Of a stretch of 64,000 nucleotides of DNA, positions 51,697 to 61,288 are shown in pieces. Within the stretch, counting starts at the first letter, position 1, and each line of letters starts with the position of its first letter. Source of the stretch: VAZQ01 sp963763365 (lineage in GTDB: Bacteria; Pseudomonadota; Alphaproteobacteria; Rhizobiales; Xanthobacteraceae); the NCBI GenBank assembly GCA_963763365.1, contig CAVXOE010000011.1, positions 496,001 to 560,000 of the forward strand, in the 5' to 3' direction. The notes under the pieces are model-generated. The model ran no database searches and had not been told where the DNA came from. It saw nothing but the letters and a program-made list of their open reading frames with translations. The position numbers were made by a program, and so were the translations under genes.

Positions 51697-54093
51697 ATGG
51701 CGCGCGTCTGGCCGGGTGCGAGCGGCGGGTCGGCGCGGAGCGTAGGAACGAGCGTTCGGCGGATCGAAGATTTCGCCTTGCTGACCGGACGCGCGGCCTT
51801 TGTCGATGACATCAAACTTGACGGCGTGCTTTCGGCGGCGTTCGTTCGCAGCCCGCATGCTCACGCGCTGATCCGCAGAATCGACAAGTCGCCGGCTCTG
51901 GCCATGCCCGGCGTTCGCGCCGTCTATACGTTGGCCGATCTGCGGCCGCACCTCACAGCCGAGCGAACCCCGCTTGGCCAGTCGGTTGCCGAGCTCGTCG
52001 GCCTCACGGCAAAGGGTCTTCCGAGCAATATCACGCCGTTCATTCTTGCCCGCGACGAGGTCTGCTACGTCGGGGACCCCGTCGCGGCGGTGATTGCCGA
52101 CGATCGCTATCTGGCGGAGGATGGCGCGGCCTGCGTCCGGGTCGATTACGATCCGCTTCCCGCCGTATCCGATTGCCGCGACGCTTCGATGCCCGATGCC
52201 GTTCGCGTGCACCGCCGAGCATCAAACAATATCCTGGCGGACTACGCGGTGGCCTATGGCGACTGCGACCGCGCATTTGCCGAGGCGGCACACGTCTTCG
52301 ATCTCTCGCTCAAGCACCATCGCGGCTGCGCGCACCCGATTGACGGACGCGGCGTGCTCGCACGATACGATCGGGCAGAGGATCGCACGACGATCTGGAG
52401 CTCGACGCAAAGCCCGCACGAAATCCGCCTTGCTCTGATCGAGCTCCTGGGGCTCGACGACGACAAATTGCGTGTCATCACCCCAGATGTCGGCGGCGGC
52501 TTCGGGGCGAAATATCTGATCTATCCGGAAGAAGTCGTGGTGCCGGTTGCGGCGCGCCTGCTTGGGCGGGCGGTCAAGTGGATTGAGGATCGTCGTGAGC
52601 ATTTCCTGACGTCCATTCAGGAGCGCGACCAATATTGGGATTTGCAAGTCGCTTTTGGCGCGAACGCTGAACTGCTCGCCGTCCGAGGCACGCTGATCAA
52701 CGATCAGGGCGCCTACACACCGCAAGGCGTCAACGTGTCTTACAATTCGGCGACGTCCCTTCCCGGACCCTACCGGTTGCCGAGCTATCACCTGCGGGTT
52801 CTGGCGGTCGAGACCAACAAGGTGCCGACAATGCCGGTCCGCGGCGCCGGATATCCGCAGGGCACGTTTGCGATGGAACGGCTGCTTGATCTGGCCTCGC
52901 GAAAGCTCGGAATCGATCGTGCCGAGATCCGGCTGCGGAACTTGATTCCGCCCGACGCCATGCCATATACGACGCCGTTGAAAACGCGCGCCGGCACGCC
53001 GGTCAAATACGACAGCGGCGACTTCCCAAAATGTCAGCGCATGGCCTTGAAGGCGATCGGCCGTGAAACTTTCCCAGCGCGCAAGCTGGCCGCGTTGTCC
53101 GAAGGACGCTACCTCGGCTTTGGCATAGCCAACGGCATTAAGGGCACCGGGCGCGGTCCGTTCGAAACGGCCACCATCCGCATCGGCCGTTCGGGCAAGG
53201 TGTCGGTCTACACCGGCGCTGCGCCGATGGGGCAAAGTACCCGGACGATGCTGGCGCAGATTGCGAGTGATCAGTTTGGACTGGCGCCGGCCGACATCAA
53301 CGTCATCGCTGGCGATACCGCCTATGTCTCCATGGGACACGGCGGATTTGCGAGCCGTCAAACGGTGAACGCCGGCTCCTCCGCACACATCGCCGCGATC
53401 GGAGTGCGGGAAAAAACGCTGGCGCTGGCGTCCCAGTTACTTGACGTCTCCGTCGACTTATTGTCGCTGCGCGCCGGACGCGTAGAGGTGCGCGGCTCCA
53501 ACCGATCGGTCGGTCTCGGCGATCTCGCGCGCGAAGCTATCGGCATTCCCGGCTATTCGCTCCCGAAAGGCATCGACCCGGGGCTTGAGCAGTCCGTCAA
53601 TTTCAAGCCAGCCGGGCTCGTGTACAGCAATTCCAGCCACTGCGTGGAAGTCGAAGTGGACGCCGACACCGGTGCAGTGCGAATCTTGCGCTACATCGTC
53701 GTGAGCGATTGCGGGCGTCAGATCAACCCCATGATAGTGGAAGGTCAGATCGTCGGCGGGGTCGTGCACGGGATCGGCAATGCCTTGCTGGAACGAATGG
53801 CCTACGACGCCGATGCGCAGCCGATGACGACGAATTTCGCGGATTATCTCCTGCCGATCGCGACGGATCTGACGAGAATCGAGGTCGCGAGCCACATCTC
53901 TCCTTCGCCGCTCAACCCGCTCGGAGTCAAAGGGGTTGGCGAAGGCGGCGTCATCCCGGCGGCTGCGGCGATCATGTCGGCAATCGAAGACGCATTGGAG
54001 CCTTTTGGTGTCAGCGTCACGGAAACGCCGCTTGATCCGGCTCGTATCGCCAGCCTGATCAAGGCGGGCCGCACGGAGAGCGAACTCGCTTAA
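51697..54093 (+). CDS. Xanthine dehydrogenase-family molybdopterin-binding subunit
   Basis: 798 residues covering the whole molybdenum-binding subunit: the small N-terminal domain SVRRIEDFALLTGRAAFVDD, the VGGGFGAKYLIYPEE loop, VRGAGYPQGTFAMERLLDLA, and the catalytic base Glu749 in GVGEGG. The AYxCSFR loop typical of CO dehydrogenase is not seen. It hydroxylates a heterocycle, aldehyde or acyl carbon with water. The iron-sulfur and FAD partner subunits that usually accompany it are not encoded nearby; the Rieske and flavoprotein genes just upstream may replace them, or partners lie elsewhere. It ends the operon, convergent with the ABC permease gene. Confidence 0.9.
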   Translation: MARVWPGASGGSARSVGTSVRRIEDFALLTGRAAFVDDIKLDGVLSAAFVRSPHAHALIRRIDKSPALAMPGVRAVYTLADLRPHLTAERTPLGQSVAELVGLTAKGLPSNITPFILARDEVCYVGDPVAAVIADDRYLAEDGAACVRVDYDPLPAVSDCRDASMPDAVRVHRRASNNILADYAVAYGDCDRAFAEAAHVFDLSLKHHRGCAHPIDGRGVLARYDRAEDRTTIWSSTQSPHEIRLALIELLGLDDDKLRVITPDVGGGFGAKYLIYPEEVVVPVAARLLGRAVKWIEDRREHFLTSIQERDQYWDLQVAFGANAELLAVRGTLINDQGAYTPQGVNVSYNSATSLPGPYRLPSYHLRVLAVETNKVPTMPVRGAGYPQGTFAMERLLDLASRKLGIDRAEIRLRNLIPPDAMPYTTPLKTRAGTPVKYDSGDFPKCQRMALKAIGRETFPARKLAALSEGRYLGFGIANGIKGTGRGPFETATIRIGRSGKVSVYTGAAPMGQSTRTMLAQIASDQFGLAPADINVIAGDTAYVSMGHGGFASRQTVNAGSSAHIAAIGVREKTLALASQLLDVSVDLLSLRAGRVEVRGSNRSVGLGDLAREAIGIPGYSLPKGIDPGLEQSVNFKPAGLVYSNSSHCVEVEVDADTGAVRILRYIVVSDCGRQINPMIVEGQIVGGVVHGIGNALLERMAYDADAQPMTTNFADYLLPIATDLTRIEVASHISPSPLNPLGVKGVGEGGVIPAAAAIMSAIEDALEPFGVSVTETPLDPARIASLIKAGRTESELA

Positions 54094-54127
54094 CGGTACG
54101 TCATCCGGCAACTCCATAGCTTCCGCC

Positions 54128-54961
54128 TCAACGGAAGTCGTACCATTTCATGACGGCCTTTTCCGCCAATACTACCGCGCCATAGAGCCCCAGACCCACA
54201 ACACACAGCACGGCGATGCAAGCCAACGCTAGGTCGGTCTGCTGGCGGGATGATGCGAACAAGATCAGGTAACCAAGGCCTCGCTGTGAGGCGATGAATT
54301 CGCCGACCACGACGCCGATGATGGCGAGCGTGACCGCGACCTTCATCCCGCTAAAGATGAAGGGTGGCGAGCTTGGAAAGCGAACACGGATCAAGACCTG
54401 CCATGCTGACATTCGCAGCGAACGGCACAGCCGCAACATGCTGGTCTCGACCGATTTCAGACCGGCGACCGTGGCGATCAGGATCGGAAAGAAGCAGATG
54501 AAGATCGAAAAGGTGATGCGGGAGGACGGACCGATCCCCAGCCAAACGATAAAGAGCGGCGCCAACGCGATCTTGGGGATCAACTGGAATAAAATGATGT
54601 TCGGGTAAAGCGCTTGATAGGCGCTCGTCGAATAGACCATCAACGCCGCGAGGGTAATTCCAAGCGGAATTGAAATTCCGAACGCCCACAGCGTCTCAAG
54701 CGTTGTCGGCAGGGTGTGCTTCATAATCAGCGGGAAATTGTCCCGCAGTTGCTGATAGATCATTGTGGGCGCCGGCAGGATCGTCGGCGATATGTCGCCG
54801 AGCACGGCGATCAGCTGCCACAGCAGAAGAAACAGCGCGGCGGTCACGATTGGCAGCACCACGGCCGGCAATTGCCGCGACCACACGGTCGCGAGAATGG
54901 CGATCAAATCCGGGCTGCGTACGGGGATCAGCGGTCGGGACGAGGTGTGGTCTTCGGCCAT
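54128..54961 (-). CDS. ABC transporter permease, SsuC/TauC-like
   Basis: 277 residues, about six membrane segments, with the coupling loop MLRLCRSLRMSAWQVLIRVR and the family motif GVVVGEFIASQRGLGYLILF. It forms the channel of a nitrate/sulfonate/taurine-class importer together with the ATPase gene three bases upstream. It is the last gene of this operon. Confidence 0.9.
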   Translation of the reverse strand: MAEDHTSSRPLIPVRSPDLIAILATVWSRQLPAVVLPIVTAALFLLLWQLIAVLGDISPTILPAPTMIYQQLRDNFPLIMKHTLPTTLETLWAFGISIPLGITLAALMVYSTSAYQALYPNIILFQLIPKIALAPLFIVWLGIGPSSRITFSIFICFFPILIATVAGLKSVETSMLRLCRSLRMSAWQVLIRVRFPSSPPFIFSGMKVAVTLAIIGVVVGEFIASQRGLGYLILFASSRQQTDLALACIAVLCVVGLGLYGAVVLAEKAVMKWYDFR

Positions 54962-54964
54962 CGC

Positions 54965-55750
54965 TCAATGCCCCGTTGCGGTATCGCCTTCGCGGGCGCG
55001 TGCTATTTGTTCGCGCAACGCGCCGCACAATTCGTTGAATTCCGGGGTCTCGCCGAGTGAAAAGCTTCGTGGTCGAGGAAACGGCACGCGAATGTCGGCT
55101 ATGATCTTCGAGGGGCTGCGGCCCATGATCAGCACGCGATCGGAGAGCAGGGCTGCTTCGCGGATGCTGTGGGTCACGAACAAGACCGTCTTGCGATAGC
55201 GCTCCCACAATTCGAGCAACACGATGTTCATGTCGTCTCGCGTGATCGCATCAAGGGCACTGAACGGCTCATCCATGAGGAGGATGCTGGGATCGGCGAT
55301 CAACGCCCGGCACAGGGAAACGCGCTGCCGCATGCCGCCGGAAAGCTGGCTTGGCCGCTTGTTCGCCGCATCGGCCAACCCGACCAGCCGCAGCAGCTCC
55401 ATGGCCCGATCCCTGTGCGCCGCGCGGCTGCGGTGCATCATTTCGATCGGAAACATGATGTTTTCCCACGCGGTCTTCCAGGGCAGCAGGGTTGGATCCT
55501 GAAAGACGATCCCGATTTCTTCGCGCGGCTCATCCATGACGGTGCCGCCCGCAAAGATGCGTCCCTCGGTGATGGACTCCAACCCCGCGATCATCATCAG
55601 AAGCGTGCTCTTGCCGCACCCGCTCGGCCCTAGGAGAGCCGCGAATTCACCCTTTTGCACCGTGAACGTTGCAGCGCTCACCGCTTCGAACGAGCTTGCA
55701 CCTCGTCCGTACACTTTACGGACGCGTTCGCAGCTGATCTCCGGCTGCAT
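54965..55750 (-). CDS. ABC transporter ATP-binding protein, SsuB/TauB-like
   Basis: 261 residues. Walker A is LGPSGCGKSTLLM, the signature QLSGGMRQRVSLCRALI, Walker B ILLMDEPFSALD and the switch histidine VTHSIREA. This SGGMRQR form is typical of the nitrate/sulfonate class. It lies one base from the end of the binding-protein gene and three before the permease gene. Confidence 0.92.
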   Translation of the reverse strand: MQPEISCERVRKVYGRGASSFEAVSAATFTVQKGEFAALLGPSGCGKSTLLMMIAGLESITEGRIFAGGTVMDEPREEIGIVFQDPTLLPWKTAWENIMFPIEMMHRSRAAHRDRAMELLRLVGLADAANKRPSQLSGGMRQRVSLCRALIADPSILLMDEPFSALDAITRDDMNIVLLELWERYRKTVLFVTHSIREAALLSDRVLIMGRSPSKIIADIRVPFPRPRSFSLGETPEFNELCGALREQIARAREGDTATGH

Positions 55751-55751
55751 G

Positions 55752-56864
55752 TCAAGACTTGCCGAGCAGACTGTCGTATTGCTTCGTGCTCGCGCGCACC
55801 TGGTCCCACTCGGCCGCGGTCAACGTGACCTTACCGATATGGTTGTTGAAGTAGTACGTGGCTGCGGCGGGCGGTTCTCGATCGGCCGCAGAGGCAGCGT
55901 ATTGTTTGACGATCTTGGCCTGCGCGTCGATCTTGCCGAGGTCGGCGTAGCCGAGCCCATGTTCAATGGACTCGGGTGCGATCATGATCGCACGCGTCAT
56001 TCCCATTCCGAGTTCGACGTAAAGCTTGCCGTTCTTGCCGAGCGCGAGTTCCTCATGCTCTTTCATATGCCGCTCCAACGCTTCCTGCGGATTGAGCAGC
56101 ATGAACTTCATGCCCTCCAGGATTCCCTCCTGGACGTTGTCGACAAGCTCCTTGTTCTTGGCGAGGTACCTGCCGGTGGTAATAGTGTTCAGCCAATAGA
56201 ATTGCAGGCCGACGTTGGAGAAGGGCAGCATCGTGATCGGAAGATTTTCGGAAACAAAGTTTGGGATCGAGCTCAATCCGGTCGCAACGATGGCGTCTAC
56301 CACCCCGGACATCACGGATTGCTCGAGGATCTTGCTGTCGATATTGACGACGCTGACCTTTTCAAAGTCGACACCAGCAAGACGACAATAGGCGGGCAAG
56401 AAGGGCGTATCGCCCCCGGCGGCCGAGACGCCGATCTTCCTTCCCTCCATATCCTTCGGCGTCTTGATCGGTCCCTTTGCGAGCCCGAGGATTCCTAGCG
56501 TCGCATCGTAGCCATGCGTGCCAACAAGGCGTAGATCGAGGCCCTTGATGATCGACAGGAGATTGGCCCCGTTTTGCGCGCCGCCCATTTCGAACTGACC
56601 GTTGGCGACGGCCTGAACGGCTGCCATCGAGCCGTAGCCGCGGGAGAGTTCCAGCTCGATACCGCGCTTCTTGAAATAGCCAAGTTGCCGTGCCGCGTAG
56701 AGGTAAGCGTACTGGCCCGTCGGCAACCAAGACAGGGTGTAGCGGACCTTTGCGACTTGCGCGATCGCCGGGCGCGGGAATGAAAGGGCGCCAGCGGAGA
56801 CGGCGGAACCGGCCGCTGCCGAGGTGAGGAATTTGCGACGGGTTAACCCTGCTGATTGGGGCAT
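55752..56864 (-). CDS. ABC transporter binding protein, SsuA/TauA/NMT1-like, Tat-exported
   Basis: 370 residues from the ATG at 56864, preceded by GGAAGG at a good distance. A twin-arginine signal (LTRRKFLTSAAAGSAVSAGA) leads to the NMT1-like domain: VRYTLSWLPTGQYAYLYAAR, LGYFKKRGIELELSRGYGSM and GRKIGVSAAGGDTPFLPAYC. Related proteins bind thiamine precursors, sulfonates, nitrate or aromatic acids. It is the first gene of a three-gene importer. An upstream in-frame start (56927) adds 21 residues with no clear role. Confidence 0.9.
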   Translation of the reverse strand: MPQSAGLTRRKFLTSAAAGSAVSAGALSFPRPAIAQVAKVRYTLSWLPTGQYAYLYAARQLGYFKKRGIELELSRGYGSMAAVQAVANGQFEMGGAQNGANLLSIIKGLDLRLVGTHGYDATLGILGLAKGPIKTPKDMEGRKIGVSAAGGDTPFLPAYCRLAGVDFEKVSVVNIDSKILEQSVMSGVVDAIVATGLSSIPNFVSENLPITMLPFSNVGLQFYWLNTITTGRYLAKNKELVDNVQEGILEGMKFMLLNPQEALERHMKEHEELALGKNGKLYVELGMGMTRAIMIAPESIEHGLGYADLGKIDAQAKIVKQYAASAADREPPAAATYYFNNHIGKVTLTAAEWDQVRASTKQYDSLLGKS

Positions 56865-57335
56865 GACGACCTTCCGGCGGGAGATGAACGGACCGGCCAT
56901 TGCTGCTGCAAAAACCTTGCCTGCCATCCCGCGCCAGCGGCTCTCTCAATTAACTCTTTGAGAACAGTGATTTAAGGCGCTTGTCGTCGCCCCTGAAGCC
57001 AGTCTCGACGCATCGGCCGTTTTCACCCGAGCTTGTCGGCTGAATGGCTGCCAATTTTTTGGGCTAGTGATGCATTCCCTGCCTGCCGTTTGTTCGGTTC
57101 GTGAAAGAAGTGCCTCTCCGCCACCATTCGGCGGACCGTGTAGCAGCAACAGCATCATGGCATGCCCGTTGCCGCCGCCAGCTTTGACTCTGCGTCGACA
57201 CCACCCGATGCGATCTCGATGTCGGTTTCTGCGAAGTCCCTCGCCGAGCTCTGATTGAGGCTGCATCGCAAGCAGAAGCGGCGGAATGAGGCGTTAGCCG
57301 ACGTCTCGCCGTCAGAAGTTGGCGGGTGAGAATGA
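56865..57335. other. Non-coding stretch upstream of the importer operon
   Basis: 471 bases between the binding-protein start and a Bug remnant. Short open frames exist on both strands but none is convincing. The promoter of the 54128-56864 operon is expected near 56900-57000, where a short AT-rich patch (TTAACTCTTTGAGAACAGTG) is seen. Confidence 0.5.
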
Positions 57336-57476
57336 AACTTGCGCGCGGCCTATCCGACGCGTCCGGGGCGCTTGTTCGTCGGCTATGCCGCCGGCGGCCC
57401 CTCCGACAACAGTGCGCGACAGATCGGGCAATGGCTGTCGGAGCGTCTCGGTCGTCAGCAAGCATGCTACGCTTAA
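57336..57476 (+). pseudogene. Remnant of a Bug-family binding protein
   Basis: About 46 codons between two stops read AYPTRPGRLFVGYAAGGPSD then NSARQIGQWLSERLGRQQ, which is the conserved start of mature Bug proteins (pattern YPTRPVRLIVxFxAGGxxDxxAR). Signal peptide and the rest of the gene are missing. It lies against the convergent stop of the NMT1-like gene. It shows that a tripartite-type binding protein gene has been lost here. Confidence 0.65.
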
Positions 57477-58501
57477 TCTACCCTTCGATCGACCGCCGCG
57501 GGCAGGAAGGAAGGGTCGAAAACAGCGGACCCGCGCGGCTTCTCAACATTGAACTTGTAGGTCAAAGCGATCTGTTCAATGGAGGAGTCGAGCCGCGCCA
57601 TATCCACCGCCCCGAAGCCGTTCTGCTTGACCTCAGGAGTCAGGATATTGTCCCGCAGCGCCATGGTCAGGCGATCCATCTCGACTTCGCGCTTTGCGGT
57701 TTCATTCCATTTCATCACGGAGTTGATGGCGTCGGCTGGATTCTGAGCGGTGTACTTGAGCGCGCGCGTGAAGGCGCGCAGGAATCCTTTAACGGCTTCA
57801 GGCTTGTCGGCAGCGAAAGCCGGATTGACCATGATCGCATTGCCGTAGAGTTTCACGCCGTAGTCCGACAGCAGCATGACGACAATGTCGTCCTGCCGAA
57901 CCCCGCTGTACTTGACATTCAAGTAGCTCGAGAACGAGAAGCCCGTGATCGCATCCACGTTGCCCGAGACTAGCATCGGCTCGCGCACCGGGAATCCGAC
58001 ATTCATGATCGTCACTTTGGAGACATCGATCCCGTTCGCCTGGACGAATATCGGCCATTGCGCATACGCCCCATCGGCCGCCGGGGCTCCAAGTTTCTTG
58101 CCTTCGAGACTTTTCGGGTTGCTGATGCCAAGGCTCTTGCGGCCGACAATCGCGAACGGCGGGCTATTGTAGACCATGAACACTGCCTTGACTTGCACGG
58201 CGGGATTCTGGTCGCGAAACTTGATCATCGAATTGATATCGGCGAACGCCATCTGGTAGTTGCCTGACGCAATGCGATTGATCGGCTCGACAGAACCGCC
58301 AGCAGTATCGATTGTGACATCCAGCCCTTCGTCCTTGAAGTATCCTTTGTCGACGCCGACGAGGAACGGCGACTGCGTTCCTTCGTACTTCCAATCAAGT
58401 GAGAATCGGATCGGCGTCTGGGCCTGTAGTGGTGAGACGGCTCCCAGGCCAGCGAGCGCGGCGGCCGCGAATACGCATTGCAACCGATTGGTGGTCGTCA
58501 T
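57473..58501 (-). CDS. ABC transporter binding protein, NMT1/THI5-like
   Basis: 342 residues with a signal peptide (RLQCVFAAAALAGLGAVSPL, cleavage near QAQ). The domain begins IRFSLDWKYEGTQSPFLVGV and DKGYFKDEGLDVTIDTAGGS, typical of NMT1-like proteins for thiamine-precursor, riboflavin or aromatic solutes. No permease or ATPase gene is adjacent; it may use the importer at 54128-55750. It is divergent from the LVIVD-repeat gene with a 191-base spacer. Confidence 0.88.
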   Translation of the reverse strand: MTTTNRLQCVFAAAALAGLGAVSPLQAQTPIRFSLDWKYEGTQSPFLVGVDKGYFKDEGLDVTIDTAGGSVEPINRIASGNYQMAFADINSMIKFRDQNPAVQVKAVFMVYNSPPFAIVGRKSLGISNPKSLEGKKLGAPAADGAYAQWPIFVQANGIDVSKVTIMNVGFPVREPMLVSGNVDAITGFSFSSYLNVKYSGVRQDDIVVMLLSDYGVKLYGNAIMVNPAFAADKPEAVKGFLRAFTRALKYTAQNPADAINSVMKWNETAKREVEMDRLTMALRDNILTPEVKQNGFGAVDMARLDSSIEQIALTYKFNVEKPRGSAVFDPSFLPAAVDRRVD

Positions 58502-58692
58502 GATCCGTTCTTTCCCTCAATCGCTGAGGCCGCTTTACGGCGGTCCCTCCTCGTCGAACTCCTGCAAGCGCCATGCCGAATGACGGGTACCGGACAGCCG
58601 ATCACAACCGCGATCCGGGAGCAATCGGTTGACCGAGCGCTCCGCACGACCAACTATAGACCCTAGGAAAAAGGCCGGTCAGAGAGAGGCTT

Positions 58693-59806
58693 ATGAACGG
58701 AATATGCAAGGGAGTGAGGGTCGTCGGCTACTTTGACTGCGCCGGCGGAGGCCAGGTCGTCGTTCGCAATAACGTCGCCTATGTCGGTCACATCGCGCCA
58801 CCGAACGGAACAAGCATCATCGACGTGAGCGACCCCGCAAAGCCGCGCTGGCTCGCGCAGATCAATATCCCCGCCGGGACGCTGTCGCACAAGGTGCGGG
58901 TCGAAAACGGAATCATGCTCGTCAATCGCGAGATTTTTCCGATCGGCCGTCAGGATCCGGATTTTCGCGGCGGGCTGGAGGTGTTCGACGTTACTCGTCC
59001 AGACAATCCGAAACGGATCTCGGCTTTCTCCTGCCGCGGCATGCATCGCTTTACGTTCGACGGCCGCTATGTCTACGGCTCACCCGAGATGGACGGCTTT
59101 CTCGGCAATATCGTAGGGATCATCGACTTCTTGAACCCCGAAAAGCCGGAACTCGTCGGCAAATGGTGGATGCCGGGACAGTGGTCCGCCGGCGGCGAAA
59201 CGCCGACCTGGAAAGGCACCGACCATCGCTGTCATCATCCGATTCGTCTCGGCAACCGCCTCTATGCCAGCTATTGGCATGGCGGCTTCGTGATCCTCAA
59301 CATCGACGACATGACCAACCCGACCTATGTGTCCGGGCTCGACTGGTCGCCACCGTTTCCATGGCCAACCCACACGGCGCTACCGGTGCCATTTCCCCTG
59401 CGCGGCCGCCGCGTCATGCTGGTGGCAGACGAAGACGTGGTGCGTATCGAGCCTGCGTCGGCGTCTTTCCTCTGGTTGGTCGACATCACCGACGAGACGC
59501 GCCCGGTTCCCTTTGCCAGCTATCAGGTCGAAGAGGAGGACGGCTCGTTCGGGCAGGACTACTCTGGCATGCATCAGCCCTGCGAGGAGATACGCGGTAC
59601 GGAGATTCCCATTGCCTGGTTCTCTCGCGGAATGAGGATCGTCGATATCGCCAACCCGCATGCTCCGAAGGAGACCGCCTCTTTCATGCCGCCGGTGCCG
59701 CGAAGGCGCGACGCGCGTGCAGAGCAATGACGTCTGCTATGACGATCGGGGGCTGATCTATCTGATCGATCGCACGCGCGGTCTCCATATCCTGGAGCGG
59801 ATTTGA
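58693..59806 (+). pseudogene. LVIVD beta-propeller protein with a single-base frame break near the end
   Basis: The first frame codes 345 residues with repeated LVIVD-like blades such as TSIIDVSDPAKPRWLAQI, LEVFDVTRPDNPKRISAF, FVILNIDDMTNPTYVSGL and MRIVDIANPHAPKETASF. After MPPVP it would end at 59730, but dropping one base at about 59701 gives EGATRVQSNDVCYDDRG then LIYLIDRTRGLHILERI and a stop at 59806, the normal last blade. Such propellers are likely binding or scaffold proteins; function unknown. No signal peptide is seen. The next gene begins four bases later. Confidence 0.8.
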
Positions 59807-59810
59807 TGAC

Positions 59811-61201
59811 ATGAGTTCCGTCGACCGCCAGGCCGAATTTGACCTCATGATCAGGAATGGCACCCTCGTCATTCCGGGCGTCGGCGAGGTCAAGGCCGAC
59901 GTTGCCATCGACGGGGGCCGTATCGTGGCGCTCGGGGAAGATCTCGCCGGAACCGCCAAGGCAACGTTCGACGCGACAGGCAAGGTTGTGCTGCCGGGCT
60001 TTTTCGATCCGCACACGCACATTGGAAACGAGCGCTCGTTCGAGGAGGAAGCCGAAACTGAAACCCGCGCCGCGGTCCTCGGCGGCATCACCACGATCGG
60101 CATATTCATACGCAATCTCGAAGGGTCATATCTGGAAGAGATGCCCTCGCTCCGGCGTATCATGGATGAGCGCAGCTACGTCGACTCCGATCTTTCACCC
60201 GCAGATTTTCAACGACAAACAACTTGCCGAGCTGCCGCGTCTCGCGAAGGATCACGGCATCCGCTCCTACAAGTTCTACATGTCCGGCATTCCGGGCATC
60301 GTGAACTCGGTCAGCGACGATTTTCTGCTTGCGGGATTTCGGCAGGTCGCCGCGCTTGGCGCGGACACCGTCGCGTGCGTGCATTGCGAGACTGGAGCAC
60401 TGGTCGCACAGGCGCGTCGCGATCTGCAACAATCGACGCCCGAAGGCACGCTCGCCGACTGGGAGAAGGCTCATCCGGCGATCGCGGAAGCGCTTGGCGA
60501 TTCAGACCGCGGCCTATCTGGCCGACTGCGCTGGAGCGCATCTCTACGTCGTGCACCTCTCGAGCCGCGACGGCCTCGAGGCAGTCCGACGATGCCGGGC
60601 GGCCGGCTTCCGCTTCACGGTCGAGACAACCAGTCCGTACCTTGGAATCGCGAGCGACGACTCCAACGGCTTTCTCGCGAAGATGGTGCCTCCCGTCCGG
60701 CCGCCCGCGCATCACGACGCCCTTTGGGAGGGTTTCCGCGACGGCGAGATCACCACGGTCGGAACCGACAACACCTCCCGTCGCCGGGCCAGCAAGAATC
60801 CCGAAGGTGGCCTGCACGGCTCCCGGCCAGGTGTCGCTGTGCTGGGAACGCATCTCCCGGCGCTGCTGCACTACGGCCGTCTGCGCGGTGTTCCCCTCGA
60901 GACCCTGATCGACCGCGCGACGCGTGGACCCGCCAAGGTCTATGGCCTCTATCCGCGCAAGGGCACGATCGCGGTGGGTTCCGACGCTGACTTGGTGGTC
61001 GTCGACCTTGACGCTGAACGCGTCGTGCACTCTGAAGACTTGAAGGGGATGTCCGACTTCTCGCCGTTCGAGGGTAAGCGACTCCGCGGTTGGCCGGTAG
61101 CGACGATCAAGGCCGGGGAGATCGTGGCGCGCGATGGCGAGATCGTCGGTAAGCCACGTGGGCGCTACCTTCTGCGCGAGCCTAGGTCTGTCGAACAGTG
61201 A
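59811..61201 (+). pseudogene. Hydantoinase/dihydropyrimidinase-like gene with two single-base frame breaks
   Basis: Three frames join into one protein of about 463 residues. Frame one runs from the start to YVDSD and includes the metal pair in FFDPHTHIGNE. After about 60192 the match continues FHPQIFNDKQLAELPRL, with the lysine in RSYKFYMSGIPG and histidine in CVHCETG. After about 60497 it goes on AIQTAAYLADCAGAHLYVVH, aspartate in VGTDNTSRRR, and the usual KVYGLYPRKGTIAVGSDADL. Each break needs one base removed. All active-site residues survive, so sequence error is possible. It is a second member of the hydantoinase family, distinct from that at 18250. Confidence 0.8.
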
Positions 61202-61288
61202 GTGACGGGCGCATCCAGAAGCTTGTCCGTCCGATCCTTTGGCATGGCGATTGCTTGGCTTTCGGCCCGAGATGATTGGGAGTGAGCG

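Noticed and set aside
51697..54093. Carbon monoxide dehydrogenase large subunit
   Set aside because: The AYxCSFR active-site loop typical of true CO dehydrogenase was not found; the protein fits the wider xanthine dehydrogenase family.
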